Source: Lasiosphaeris hirsuta (lineage: Eukaryota; Ascomycota; Sordariomycetes; Sordariales; Lasiosphaeriaceae). Taken from it: a DNA stretch of 64,000 nt. This document shows, piece after piece, positions 31,589 through 41,385 of the stretch. The position numbers were made by a program, and so were the translations under genes. The notes under the pieces are model-generated. The model worked only from the letters and a program-made list of their open reading frames with translations. It had not been told where the DNA came from and searched no databases. Location: contig JAUKUA010000001.1 in assembly GCA_030549175.1 (NCBI GenBank), positions 7,626,001 to 7,690,000 on the forward strand, in the 5' to 3' direction. Positions within the stretch are counted from its first letter, which is position 1; the number at the start of each line of letters is the position of its first letter.

Positions 31589-32911
31589 ATGGAGTCCTCG
31601 ATGAAGCGATTGAAGAGCGTCCGCCGGCCCAAGGCTGTGCCCCCCGAGGAGATTCCCGCCATCGTGGGGCCCGACGGCCGTCTGGCCCCGCCCCAAATGG
31701 TGCTCAACCGACGCGAGAGCATCTTGGTAGACCCGTCCGACCCGGCCGCCGCCGTGGCATCGATGGCCGTTGAGGTTGTCGTCGGCATGGTACGGCGGGC
31801 AAAGAGCACAAGGGACACCCGGCGCGTGAAGCGGGCAAACTCGTCCGCCGGAATTCCCAGTGCTCCCGTTCCCAAGCTCCAGCGACCACGCAGCCTCGAC
31901 CTGCCCTCGCACCCGAAGCTGGAGACGCCGCCCCCGGAGCAGCTGCAGCGCTCCAACACCACCTCGCTCAAGCCGCGGCCCAGTCTGCTCCGCCGGCTCA
32001 CCGGGCGCCGGAAGAAGCCCGTCTCCACACCGGACCTCGTCCAGGAGGAGATCCCCAACCCCCGACCCCGAACCCCCACCGACAAGCACTTCTCCTACCG
32101 CCCGAAGCACGCCGCCGCCGACTTTACCGACATCGCCGCGTCGCTCCAGGTCCCGCGGGACAGCCAAGATGGCGCGGCCAACACGGCGCCCAGGCCCTCC
32201 TACGAGATCAACGCCGCCGACGTGCTCCACCGCTCCAAGTCGCAGCACGCCGTCGTGCTTCCGGCAAATGGCCAGCCGGTGGCCAAGGGCGAGTGTGTCC
32301 GCTGCCACTCCAAGCGCCTGGTGCAGCGGGCTCAGTCGTCGCGGCTGCCCACATCCCACGGGCTTCCCAAGCAAGACTCGATCGACACCAAGCCCGCCGG
32401 CTCGTTCGCTAGCAATAACCCGTTCGCGACCACAGCCCAGACCGACTTCGCGGCGACCAGCGGCCCGCTCATCGACTACGAGATCATCGTGACCCCGGAG
32501 CCCGGCAGCGACGTCCCCGCCATCATCGCCGCCGCCCCGGACGCGGACAGCAACGCGCTGGGTCCCCGCCGCGGCCACGTCAAGCAGGCTCCCAGCTGGG
32601 CCAGCTACCACGAGGGCGACAGCGACGTGGACAAGGTGCAGGAATACCGCAAGTCGCAGCTGCCGCCGTCCATGCAGGCGGCCGTGGCGGCCGTGCAGCT
32701 TTCCGACCGGCCCGTGGTAGATGTCGACTTGGCACTCGAGAAGGACCAGGATGTGCAGAAGCAAGACGATGTCGACACGCCCATCACGCCCATCGCGCCT
32801 ACGGCCGAGCCGAAGCTGAGGAGGCAGAGGAGTGTCGCGCAGAGGATTGTGGACTACATTCGGCCCATGAGCAAGAGATCGGTCAAGAACCCGGTGAAGA
32901 CGATGTTTTAG
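31589..32911 (+). CDS. Conserved hypothetical, basic, largely disordered protein
   Basis: The start MESSMKRLKSVRRPKA at 31589 is preceded by a pyrimidine-rich leader. The frame gives 440 aa without introns. It is rich in Pro, Ser, Arg and Lys, with a short hydrophobic, possibly helical segment ASMAVEVVVGMVRRAKS. A basic SLLRRLTGRRKKPVSTPDL patch, a single CVRCHSKRLVQ motif, DYEIIVTPEPG, and a C-terminal RRQRSVAQRIVDYIRPMSK helix follow. I do not recognise a catalytic domain. Good codon bias (third-position C/G) and a long intact frame support a real gene. A role as a scaffold or signalling protein would be a guess. Confidence 0.7.
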   Translation: MESSMKRLKSVRRPKAVPPEEIPAIVGPDGRLAPPQMVLNRRESILVDPSDPAAAVASMAVEVVVGMVRRAKSTRDTRRVKRANSSAGIPSAPVPKLQRPRSLDLPSHPKLETPPPEQLQRSNTTSLKPRPSLLRRLTGRRKKPVSTPDLVQEEIPNPRPRTPTDKHFSYRPKHAAADFTDIAASLQVPRDSQDGAANTAPRPSYEINAADVLHRSKSQHAVVLPANGQPVAKGECVRCHSKRLVQRAQSSRLPTSHGLPKQDSIDTKPAGSFASNNPFATTAQTDFAATSGPLIDYEIIVTPEPGSDVPAIIAAAPDADSNALGPRRGHVKQAPSWASYHEGDSDVDKVQEYRKSQLPPSMQAAVAAVQLSDRPVVDVDLALEKDQDVQKQDDVDTPITPIAPTAEPKLRRQRSVAQRIVDYIRPMSKRSVKNPVKTMF

Positions 32912-33503
32912 ACTGATTGGGGGGGCGGAATTGGATGGGTCGGGAAAAATTAGGCTGGGTAGTGGTGGGTGGATGTAATTATTACATGTTTGGGTTACTG
33001 TACAAGGCGTCTAAATTGCCAAATACCGGCGGGTCGAAGCGACTCTTTTTTCTTTTGTTACATGGGCGGCGTTTTGGTGTACCGCGAGCACCTTGTTTTA
33101 CATGGCTTTGGTGTCTATTCCAGTGTGTCCAAAATAGAGAGACTCTGAATAATAATCCTCGATCAATTACTCTACCCTGATGGTCTTCAGGTGCAGCACA
33201 TCCCACAAGCGCTTTTCAGGTAGGTAGGCTAGAGCGTTCCATGCCACTGTACAGTGTACTCACCCTCGAGCAAGACACCCTCGAGCGAGCAAGAGAGAAC
33301 CTTGAGTGACAGGGGGGGGGGGGGGGGGACTCATTTAGATCTCGGATATTGGGAAAGGACGGCCCGCAATAGCTCCCTTGAGAACTTTTCGTCACGCCAT
33401 TCTGACTAGTGTAAAGGGAAGCGCAAAGGTTGCCCCGATCAGCCTCAGCCCGACGCCATCAGCATCGTCAAAGCATCGTAGCCTGTTTCCACATCTGACT
33501 CCC
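32912..33503. other. Spacer with a 17-G tract
   Basis: Contains the 3' flank of the disordered-protein gene and a run of 17 G at 33312-33328. No gene. Confidence 0.5.
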
Positions 33504-35741
33504 TCAGCCAAGCCGAAACCGCCTCGCCTCGATAGCCTTTAGGTCCGAGTTCGCGAACCCCGTCAAGAGCTGACCGTCCAAGCTCCCGATGCGCTCCACC
33601 ACCAAGACATCGTCATCCTTCGCGCGCCTCTCGACCACGCGCGCACGACCATGACAAAGTTGCGAAACTCAACGGGACACTCGCGCTCTGAGGATACCAA
33701 AGAACTCGGCATCCTCCGCCGGAGGGCTCTGCCGAGCAGCTCCCCGTTTCTCCACCTCCTCCAGCACGCTCCTCAGTTCCTTCCTCACAGGTAGGAAGTC
33801 CGGCGCTGCATCTTGCTCATAGTATCCATAGATCTTTCCCTTGCCAAAATACGCATAAATGCCATCATATTCGCAGGCATCCGCCCCGAGCAAATGCCGC
33901 TTCGCGCATAGTCATGCCGATTGACCGTTTCAGTCGCTGGAGATCTCTGCCCAACAGTAAAGTACCGCAGCTGCATCGCGAATGATGGCGCCGTCAAATG
34001 GATGTGCGGCGAGTGCAGCGCGGTGTCTGCGAACAGTCCGCCTCTACCCGCGTCAGTGGTCGCGCGGCCGTCGCCACAAAGCCCGCTCAGCCGACGAGGC
34101 TCCCATCGCGCAGCTCGACCGCTATATCAACGTCGGTCGCCTCTCGATTCCACAGCTCCTTGTCATGCCACACCGCCCACCGGTAGTCGACAGTCCCCTG
34201 CCACCCCGCCCACGACCAGCTTGGGAAGCCGGCCCGTCGCATCCCCTCCCCACATACAAGTCGTCGGTAGTACAGTCGACGGTAGTGCAGCATATCGGCT
34301 TCTGCGTCCAATACTAGTCCCTCAGTCCAGCATCGCCCACGTGTAAGGTGGTATCCATCAGCAGGAGGGCCGGGGCGGGGATCAGCATGGCCCGAGTCCG
34401 TGTCACTACCCGTGTCGGTCGCTGGGTCTGCCGGTGGCACTCCCCAATAACCGCGAATCGCAGAGTTGTTCTCGTAGTAGCGCAGAATCCCGTCAATAGC
34501 ATTCAGAGCATCATTCTGGAAGCTCAAGTACTGATTGATGGTGAGAAAGGCAAGGCTGGCAAGGCCTTGGGTGCTTCCTGCAGACCGCCGTCACGGGGTT
34601 TTGCATCGAAGTGACGAGGTCATGGCCACCGACGTGCTCGCGCGGCTGCGGAGGTCGCGCTCGGGTTGATACCCCCGATAACCCGCGGTCAGGACCAGAG
34701 CCGCCGGATGCGATAATGGTCGCTGTCGCGATCCGGTATATCAGATCCATGCACCCAATCTCGGCCATCTTGGCGACAGGATCAGCTTTGGTCGATACAG
34801 TTCCGGTCAATCCAGAGGCAGCGGAAGTCCAGGCTCCGTGTCGCCGCGATTGCATCCACTATGGTGAGTGGCAGCACCTCCGGGCGGTCAGGATACCCGA
34901 CCTTTGGCTCCCGGCCGGCGGCAGCGGGCTTACCCCAGACATAGCTCAGGGCCAGGTACGGCGCTGTATCCCCCAGGTCGGCACTCCGCACCAGACACCG
35001 CGCCTCGCAGTCAATCAGCATCAGCGGCAACGCACTCTACTTGTACACCCACCCGCAGAAATCCGCATGCAGCTCCTGGCACTCACGCAGCCAGCCGCGC
35101 AACAGACCAAAGTCAATCGCCGTCGCCGACCGGAACCGCAACCGCGGGCTGATTCCAGGCACCTGTCGCCCCTGGGTCAGCGAAGCGACGAACCCCGGCC
35201 CGTCGTGTCTCAGATAGCCCAGGTCCGCCTGCTTCCGCACGTTGCCCAGCCACAGGATGGTCGGGTTCACGGGCCGCTCCCCAGACGAGAGCACGGCGCC
35301 GCTGTCATCAGGGCTGGAGCCGTGGAAGCCCGCGCTCTCGACCGCGATCTCCAGCTCGCCGTCATCGGCTGGCGAGGTGGTGTTGCCCGGAGCGGGGCGG
35401 ATGCTGGCCAGGAGCCTGCACAGGGCGCAGGGTGAATTTGGGGTAGATGGGGGCCGCGTGGGCCACAGAGTGGGGGATCGAGGTTGACGGAGTGAGGCGG
35501 GAGCGGTGTTGGGGGAGGGTGTCGAGGTCGAGGGGCGTGTGCAATGGCGACAGCAAGGGCTCCCCGGAGGGGGAATCCCGTCCATTGGTCTGGCGGCTGG
35601 TGGTTGAGGGTGAGGGCGAGGGTTGGGGTTGCCGGTGTTTGGAAGCCAGTGAGAGAGACCCGGTTCATCCTTTATTATGATAAGTTCCTCCGGGTCCCCC
35701 TTATTGTTTACGTGCTGTTTCAGAAATTCAATCCCTCCCAA
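33504..35741 (-). pseudogene. Full-length HET-domain protein, multiply disrupted
   Basis: The minus strand holds, in order, CALCRLLASIRP, a conserved N-terminal region ending CQELHADFCGWVYK, an in-frame TAG at about 35039, then LPLMLIDCEARCLV. It continues with YLALSYVWG and CLWIDRNCID (the HET core). One extra base at about 34793 shifts the frame to DPVAKMAEIGCMDLIYRIAT. Further on are DALNAIDGILRYYENN, FPSWSWAGWQG and VDIAVELRDGS. After more stops come LGADACEYDGIYAYF, YGYYEQDAAPDFLPV and a C-terminal EARRFRLG before TGA at 33504. All parts of a HET protein of 650-750 residues are there, but at least one frameshift and several stops kill it. HET proteins cause cell death on non-self fusion; this copy is a dead allele or paralogue. 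Confidence 0.85.
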
Positions 35742-35959
35742 GAGGAAGAATTGCGCTTCATGGCGGTTAGCTACGGCCTTTGACAGATACCACTCTTGGC
35801 CTAACCCTTGCCCGCCCGTTGGCGGGCGGCCCGACGGGCAGCTTCAGGCTCCCGCTGGACGAGGAGGCTATACCTATCAACCCCTTTCCTAAGCGCGAAA
35901 TATGCATCTTCGGGTTCCCAAAAATATTTCCAAATCCTCAAAGGTCGCGAGGCACCTGC

Positions 35960-36226
35960 TGGTGCACCCAGCCACGCGCACCACGACCCCTCCCCGCCGG
36001 TAGTGCCGGCGATGCCGACGATGCCGATTTATGCTCTCGGTGCGCGAATCTCAACTTATCTTGCCACAAGTTTGCGACAAGAGAGGTTTGGGCATCCGCA
36101 TCTCCGGCCAGCGTCTTGACCGAATTTGACCCCGCTAGGTTCGACTCTTCAGAACTGGGGCTCCCAGACAAGATATACCGCAACCGCACCACCTGCTCCT
36201 TCGGATGGGGAGCTGCTACCCTTTGA
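35960..36226 (+). pseudogene. HET-protein-like N-terminal fragment
   Basis: The frame shows DADDADLCSRCANLNLSCHK and, further on, IYRNRTTCSFGWGAATL. This resembles the cysteine-containing N-terminal region that precedes HET domains (LC..C...L...F ... R..CPFC). No HET core follows on this strand and there is no credible start codon. It lies tail to tail with the larger HET pseudogene, as a probable rearranged fragment. Confidence 0.35.
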
Positions 36227-37010
36227 GCAAGCAACTCGTCAATGCTGTTCAGGGGGTCATGCTTGATGATTTCCCACTCTGGTGCCTTCCCGTCACGCCA
36301 GTACTGTTGCTGTTCAATGGTTCACTGCTAGCCAACTTTATCCTAGAAGACTGCCCGTTTGTGTGTTTAAATTATCCAAGTTAGTCAGCACATCAACAGT
36401 AAAGGGAGAGTGAACTAAATTGACTGATGATGGCATACTCTCAGAGCAAGCGGACCGTGAGTTTCCCCATTCATTACGCTTTGGCCCTCCAGGTGGACAT
36501 TCAGCACAAAGCTCTGCTTTAAAGGCCTCCATGATTCCAGTAACCAAGGGGTCCTCACACCAGTTTACACCGCTGCTATACTACATTATCTTCATGACCT
36601 TTGTGAGCGCCCTCGCCTACGATAACAACATTTACGATGGTCTGACTCCATCACTCTCCCTCTGCCTCCGACAGACTCCTCGCACCCTGTCTGACTCCGT
36701 CATCCTTCGGCCTGACCTGAAGGAAGCAAAAGGGTAGGGCAAGAGTTGGCTGCACCAACTGTGACAGGGAGCCAGAGTTTCAGCCACATCATCTTGTCGA
36801 GGAGCAGCTTTGTGTGTCACGCCAGCGCAGTGCGTGAGTCGCCGAGCGAGCCCAACAAGTCCTCAACAGTCCTGCCCTGCTTGGAGGCCTTGTCAAGCCG
36901 ACATGTGCGCTCAACAGCTCCGTACTACCCCTTAGGTTCCAGGCCCGTGATACCAACAATAGGCACCGTTACCTGGCAGTGAGTGGCTTTGTCCTCCCTC
37001 GAGAAAACCG

Positions 37011-37080
37011 CATTGCGTCTGAACCATTGCGTCTGAACCGTTGCGTCCGAGCTATTGCATCCGAGCCATTGCGTCCGAAC
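37011..37080. repeat. 14-bp tandem repeat, five units
   Basis: Units CATTGCGTCTGAAC (twice identical), then three diverged forms ending CATTGCGTCCGAAC. Confidence 0.85.
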
Positions 37081-37765
37081 CAACAGACGCTACCTCTCTT
37101 GGCCCTCCCCCGCTGTACCTTTCCGGATGCATGGCATTGCCGGGTCTAGCCTGGGTGACAGCTCCCGCGGGGTCGCCGGCCTTGTTCCGGCAGGCTCGGG
37201 GAAGTTCATATCCGTCCGTTGAAGTTGAGGCGTGGCAACATATATTGCTTGATGTGTTCAATCGCTTTCTCGCACTGAATCTTGTTCACTGGGCCTGAGG
37301 GATACGTTCCCGGAGAGGGGAGGAGGTAGCTTGGCGGCCTGTTGGGCACAGCTCGGCACTAGCCTCCACCTGCCTCGTGCCGTGAAGACTGTCATGCACC
37401 TTGAACTTGACGTCCTCGAAGAAGGCCCGGCGCGACTCTCAGAGCGTCTTCCCAACTTGAGGAGGCAGCCGCGGCTGCACCCAGTACCTCTCTTCTCCGG
37501 TCGACGTCTCCGCCCCCGTCCGCCTAGGCGCTCGCCCGCCGACATCTCTACCCGCCGACGGCTTCCCGACTATGACGGTAAACTCTAGGTACCGGAAAAT
37601 GTGCTCTCATGCGAGGCCAAACCGGATGGCTTTGTGGAGTGAGTTGCAAAAGTACCCGTGGGCCAGCATCTATCAGCTTCTCAGCCAATGCCAGCCCATC
37701 GTCCGAGAGGTAAATGAGATTGAGTCTGCGTGCTGGTAAGGCATGGGGTGGGGGTAAGGCATGAA

Positions 37766-37800
37766 GTGGGAGGGGTGGGAGGGGTGGGAGGGGTGGGGAG
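37766..37800. repeat. G-rich tandem repeat (possible G-quadruplex)
   Basis: GTGGGAGGG is repeated in a 10-bp period with seven consecutive runs of three or four G separated by A or T, a strong quadruplex-forming pattern on the plus strand. Confidence 0.75.
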
Positions 37801-38560
37801 GTGTGAGACACGGCATCATAATACCTTCACTTGCGGCAGCCGCAGCATTTGTGATTCTCACCAGTGTGCCTCGTTAACATCATCGAGGGGTTATAGGTTT
37901 CTCCCCGTGGTGTTGAGCCGCGGATAAGCTGCTTGTGATTCAGTATTTACATTTTCGCCTTGACGCCTCCATGTCCAATACCATTGCCATCTTCCTCATT
38001 TCCCCTATTTCACCAACAGCCATGACTCTTCATGTAAAAGCTGAGAGAATCATTTCTCTGTCAAAGACCTGCCCTCACAGCAAAGACACCTCGTGCCATT
38101 CTATCACTACTCTCCTTTCAAAGGGAACTATTTCGTTTCCTTTGCCTTTCGTCTCTGCTGCCGGTCTCTAGGAACCACCCTGTTATTTACACAACACCGA
38201 GATATTTTTCTTTTTCTCTCAGCCTTCATCGCCGGCGTCCGTACTAGAATCCTGCCTGGACTGAGTCTCTAGAAGGGTTCCGTCGGTCGTTGTTAGCTCG
38301 CTAGACCTGTATTCTTTACTTTTCTTTTCTTTTACCTTCCGCTACATTCTCGGCAATAGTCTCTAGAATTCGTAGCGCCGCCGGAATGACTCCTACCGCA
38401 CCCGACGAAGTTTTTTCTTCTTTTTCTTTTACCCCCTGCTACGTTCGTAGCATTGGTCTCTTGTTAAAATACGCATATGGGGGTATAAGAGTGGTCTAGC
38501 TGCGTAGGGGTGGCGGAATTCCTTTTTTGCTAAAAGGCGTGACATCTCTGGTAGCCTTTG

Positions 38561-39357
38561 GGAGGTCCGGGTTGTCTCTGCCATTTCAGACCGGGTACGA
38601 AATGTTGTCTTACTTTTGCCGACCTTTTTTTCTTCCTTTCCTCAAATCTGATTTCTCCATTTCTTTTTTTTTTGTTCCTCCGCACTAACACAACACTTCA
38701 AATTCTCCAAAATTTACACACCAATCCACCAACCCTTCCATCTGTGACCTCACCTCCTGCCGCCTTTTCGAGGCACCTTCCAACTTTTTTTGCCCAACCA
38801 TCTTCTTACATCCTACCACGAACTTCCGACAACAATCATCCTACAATCATCTACAGCTCCGCCGGGCCATCTTCCTACAGCCGTCTTGCTGCTGCCATCT
38901 TTATGCTGCCTGTTGTAATTCTTTTCCCGCAACCATTTTCCTGCAGCCGCGCCGGGCCATTTTTCTGACCATCTTATGCAATTCTTTCCTAGAACCAACT
39001 TCTAACAACCTTCTTCTCTCTGCTCTGCCGGGCCATCTTGCTGCTGCCATCTTGCTGCTGCTTTTCCCACAACCATCTTCCCGCAGCCTCCACCAGGCCA
39101 TCTTGCTGCAACTATTCCCTGGAACCAACTTCCTACCGCAACCTTCCTTCAACCAGGTTCTTTCTACAGCCATCTTCCTAGAACTATTTTCCTGGAGCCC
39201 CGCCGGGCACCTCCCTGTGGCTATCTTCTGGCGATTTTCTTGCTGCAACTTTCTCCAACCACCTTACCTCAATTATCTCTCCAACAACCTCTTACCATTT
39301 ACCATTCTCCAAACATCTTTTGTTACAAACATCTTCACACTCCGTCACTTCGACACG
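38561..39357 (+). promoter_or_regulatory. Pyrimidine-rich upstream/leader region of the BTB gene with degenerate repeats
   Basis: A strongly T/C-rich plus strand leads to the start codon at 39358. GCCGGGCCAT followed by CTT or TTT recurs at about 38861, 38951, 39028, 39093 (variant) and 39201 (partial), interspersed with CTGCTGCCATCTT and CAACCATCTTC blocks. Such CT-rich tracts are common in fungal promoters; the recurrence is unusual. Confidence 0.45.
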
Positions 39358-40674
39358 ATGGCGGACTACGAGGACCAATCCATGAACCCTCTAGCCGACA
39401 TGAATCGTGACATGAACCGTGACGTGGACACGGACATAGACGACAAGGACGTGCAAATGGTGAGCGCCGAGGAGGCGACTCGCGTGTCTTCAAGCGCGAC
39501 CATCAAGCAAGAGGCCGGCGCCCCGGCGACACCCCAGGGCCTTCAACAGACACTGCAGAGGGAGGGTGTGCTGGAGTCGATGGACAAGAATGGCGACATG
39601 ATTATTTTCGTCGGCCGTGCCAAATTCCTCTGCTGCTCGCGCACCATTTTCCGCGCCTCCAGAGTGCTGGAGAAGGCCGCGGCCGACACGGCCGCACGTT
39701 TGGCCGAAGGCGGCGAGATGAGCCGCGATGCTATCGCGTTGCAGTCGCGGAGGATCACGCTCAAGGCCCGCCCTGGAGTCACGCCGGCGGCTGTGCGCGC
39801 CGTTCTCACCATCATTCACGGCTCACCGATGGAGCTGTCGAGCCAGTTTGGCGACCGCAAGCTCCTCCACGAAATGCTCATTGTCGGGCACTATTACGAG
39901 ATGACGGAAAGCCTCGCCCCCGTAGCCGTCAAGTTTATCAAAAAATGCTACTCTCCGGCAATGTTGTTCCGCCAAGACGAAATCGCCTCGCAGCTGTGGA
40001 TTTGCCACCAGATGGGACACCTCGAAGGCTTCAAGCAAACCTTGGGTATGCTCATCATGGGTGCGAGAGTGAACAAGAAGGACCAGCTTGTCGGCTCGGG
40101 CGCCCCCGACGACCAGCCTTATGCCGAGATGGAGATCATGAAGCTCATGGGCCTCATGAGTTAGTTTTTGGTTTTTTTTTTTACGAGGACCTTCCGTCGG
40201 CCATTGTGAATTAGCTTGCTAACTATATCCTATTTTTCAGATCGAATCACGAGCGCCCGTAACTCCCTGACCAGCCGGCTCATCGAGCTGTTTGAAGAAA
40301 GCTATGAACGACTCGAGGCCAGCCCCGGAACGGCGACGAGCACAAACCTCACCGAGTTTTTCTGCCTGGCCGATAGAAATCAAGCCAGGTGCGACCTGGT
40401 TATGTTTGGCGCCCTCGCCAAGGCCATGAAGGCCGCGGACTGGGAGAACATGGATTTCAGTTGCAGCCCGCGTACACTGCAAAGGAGTATAATGAAAATC
40501 GGCAAGGACGCCTTGGAGAGGGCAAATGCCACCGGCATCCACAGCCAATGCACGCCCCTCCTCGATGACCTCGATTCGATCAAGAAGCTTGCGAAAGAGG
40601 TCGTCGACAGGATACCCCTCGAAATGGACTACTTTTCCCGCCGGGGCGGGGCCTTGGGCTTCAATGATGACTAG
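39358..40674 (+). CDS. BTB/POZ-domain protein
   Basis: Exons 39358-40159 and 40241-40674 are separated by an 81-bp intron (GTTAGT donor, GCTAAC branch site, TTTTTCAG acceptor) in phase 1, giving 411 aa. After an acidic N-terminus with an MNRDMNRD repeat comes a BTB fold: NGDMIIFVGRAKFLCCSRTI, FRASRVLEKA, ITLKARPGVTPAAVRAVLTI, IHGSPMEL, and the helices LLHEMLIVGHYYEM and VAVKFIKKCY. This matches the fungal proteins in which a BTB domain reads something like the resistance of a cell-surface or nuclear target, often uncharacterised. The second exon is a mostly helical C-terminal domain (LIELFEESYERLEA). A function in protein-protein assembly or ubiquitin ligase recruitment is inferred from the fold only. 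Confidence 0.8.
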
Positions 40675-41385
40675 GTCTCCTCCGTAGGCTACTGATTTAG
40701 AGTAAAGGAAGCAGGGGCTGTTTACCGCCCTGGGAACCTGTGGGGCTTCGCTATAAATGGGTTTAGGGATAGGGATTAGGGGGATGGGAGATGATCTGGT
40801 GGTGCCTTTGGAGCTTTTTGTGTGGCATCTATTTTCGAGGCCGCCGTTACCAGCTTGCGATTTCTGTCGTCTTTTAACACCAGGATGACAAAGACGCGCC
40901 GATTATTAGGGACTCAACCATCAGATTTTAGAATTTTACATCTAGCAAACAGCGCCACCTCGCTAGAATCACACAAGCTAGCTACACGGCAATTTAGTTC
41001 TCAGTATTCGGTGATTAGACTCACGATACCAAGGTTCTAACTTGTTGCATTGATGTGATTTGGATTTATTTCTAGCCATGTGGGAGAAGGGAAAGTTGTC
41101 ACGTTTTTTTCACAATCTGAGACAGCTCGAAATGGCCGCTAGCACTGAAACGGCTACTGATATAGAAACGGCCACTGATATAGAAGCGGCCAACTGCCGA
41201 CCACATCATGGCATCGAGGCAGAGACTCTGCACCCCTCTCCGACATTCGGAAAGACAAGTTTGGCAGCTACCAAGACCAAGCACAATCTGCCGATGGGCC
41301 ATCATGAAGCACCTTGGTCTAGGAGCACTGCTCTGATCCATCACTTCGGTACTACTAGGTCCGGAGCACTCTGAGCGTGGTCCAA
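40675..41385. other. Intergenic between convergent BTB and NLR genes
   Basis: About 700 bp. A short GATATAGAAACGGCC-type tandem (41150-41190) is the only structure. If the neighbouring NLR once had C-terminal repeats, they are not recognisable here. Confidence 0.45.

Larger units (their letters stand above)
36227..38560. other. Long stretch without a recognisable gene
   Basis: About 2.3 kb. Several short frames occur on both strands (for example LSDDGLALAEKLIDAGPRVL on the minus strand near 37680), perhaps parts of a decayed gene, but none can be placed in a family. Two tandem repeats are listed separately. From 38180 on, the plus strand becomes T/C-rich. Confidence 0.4.

Noticed and set aside
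31568..32764. 398-codon minus-strand frame opposite the disordered protein gene
   Set aside because: It is Gly/Val/Leu-rich low complexity without motifs. The plus-strand frame has a plausible start, leader and termination, though neither has a known domain.
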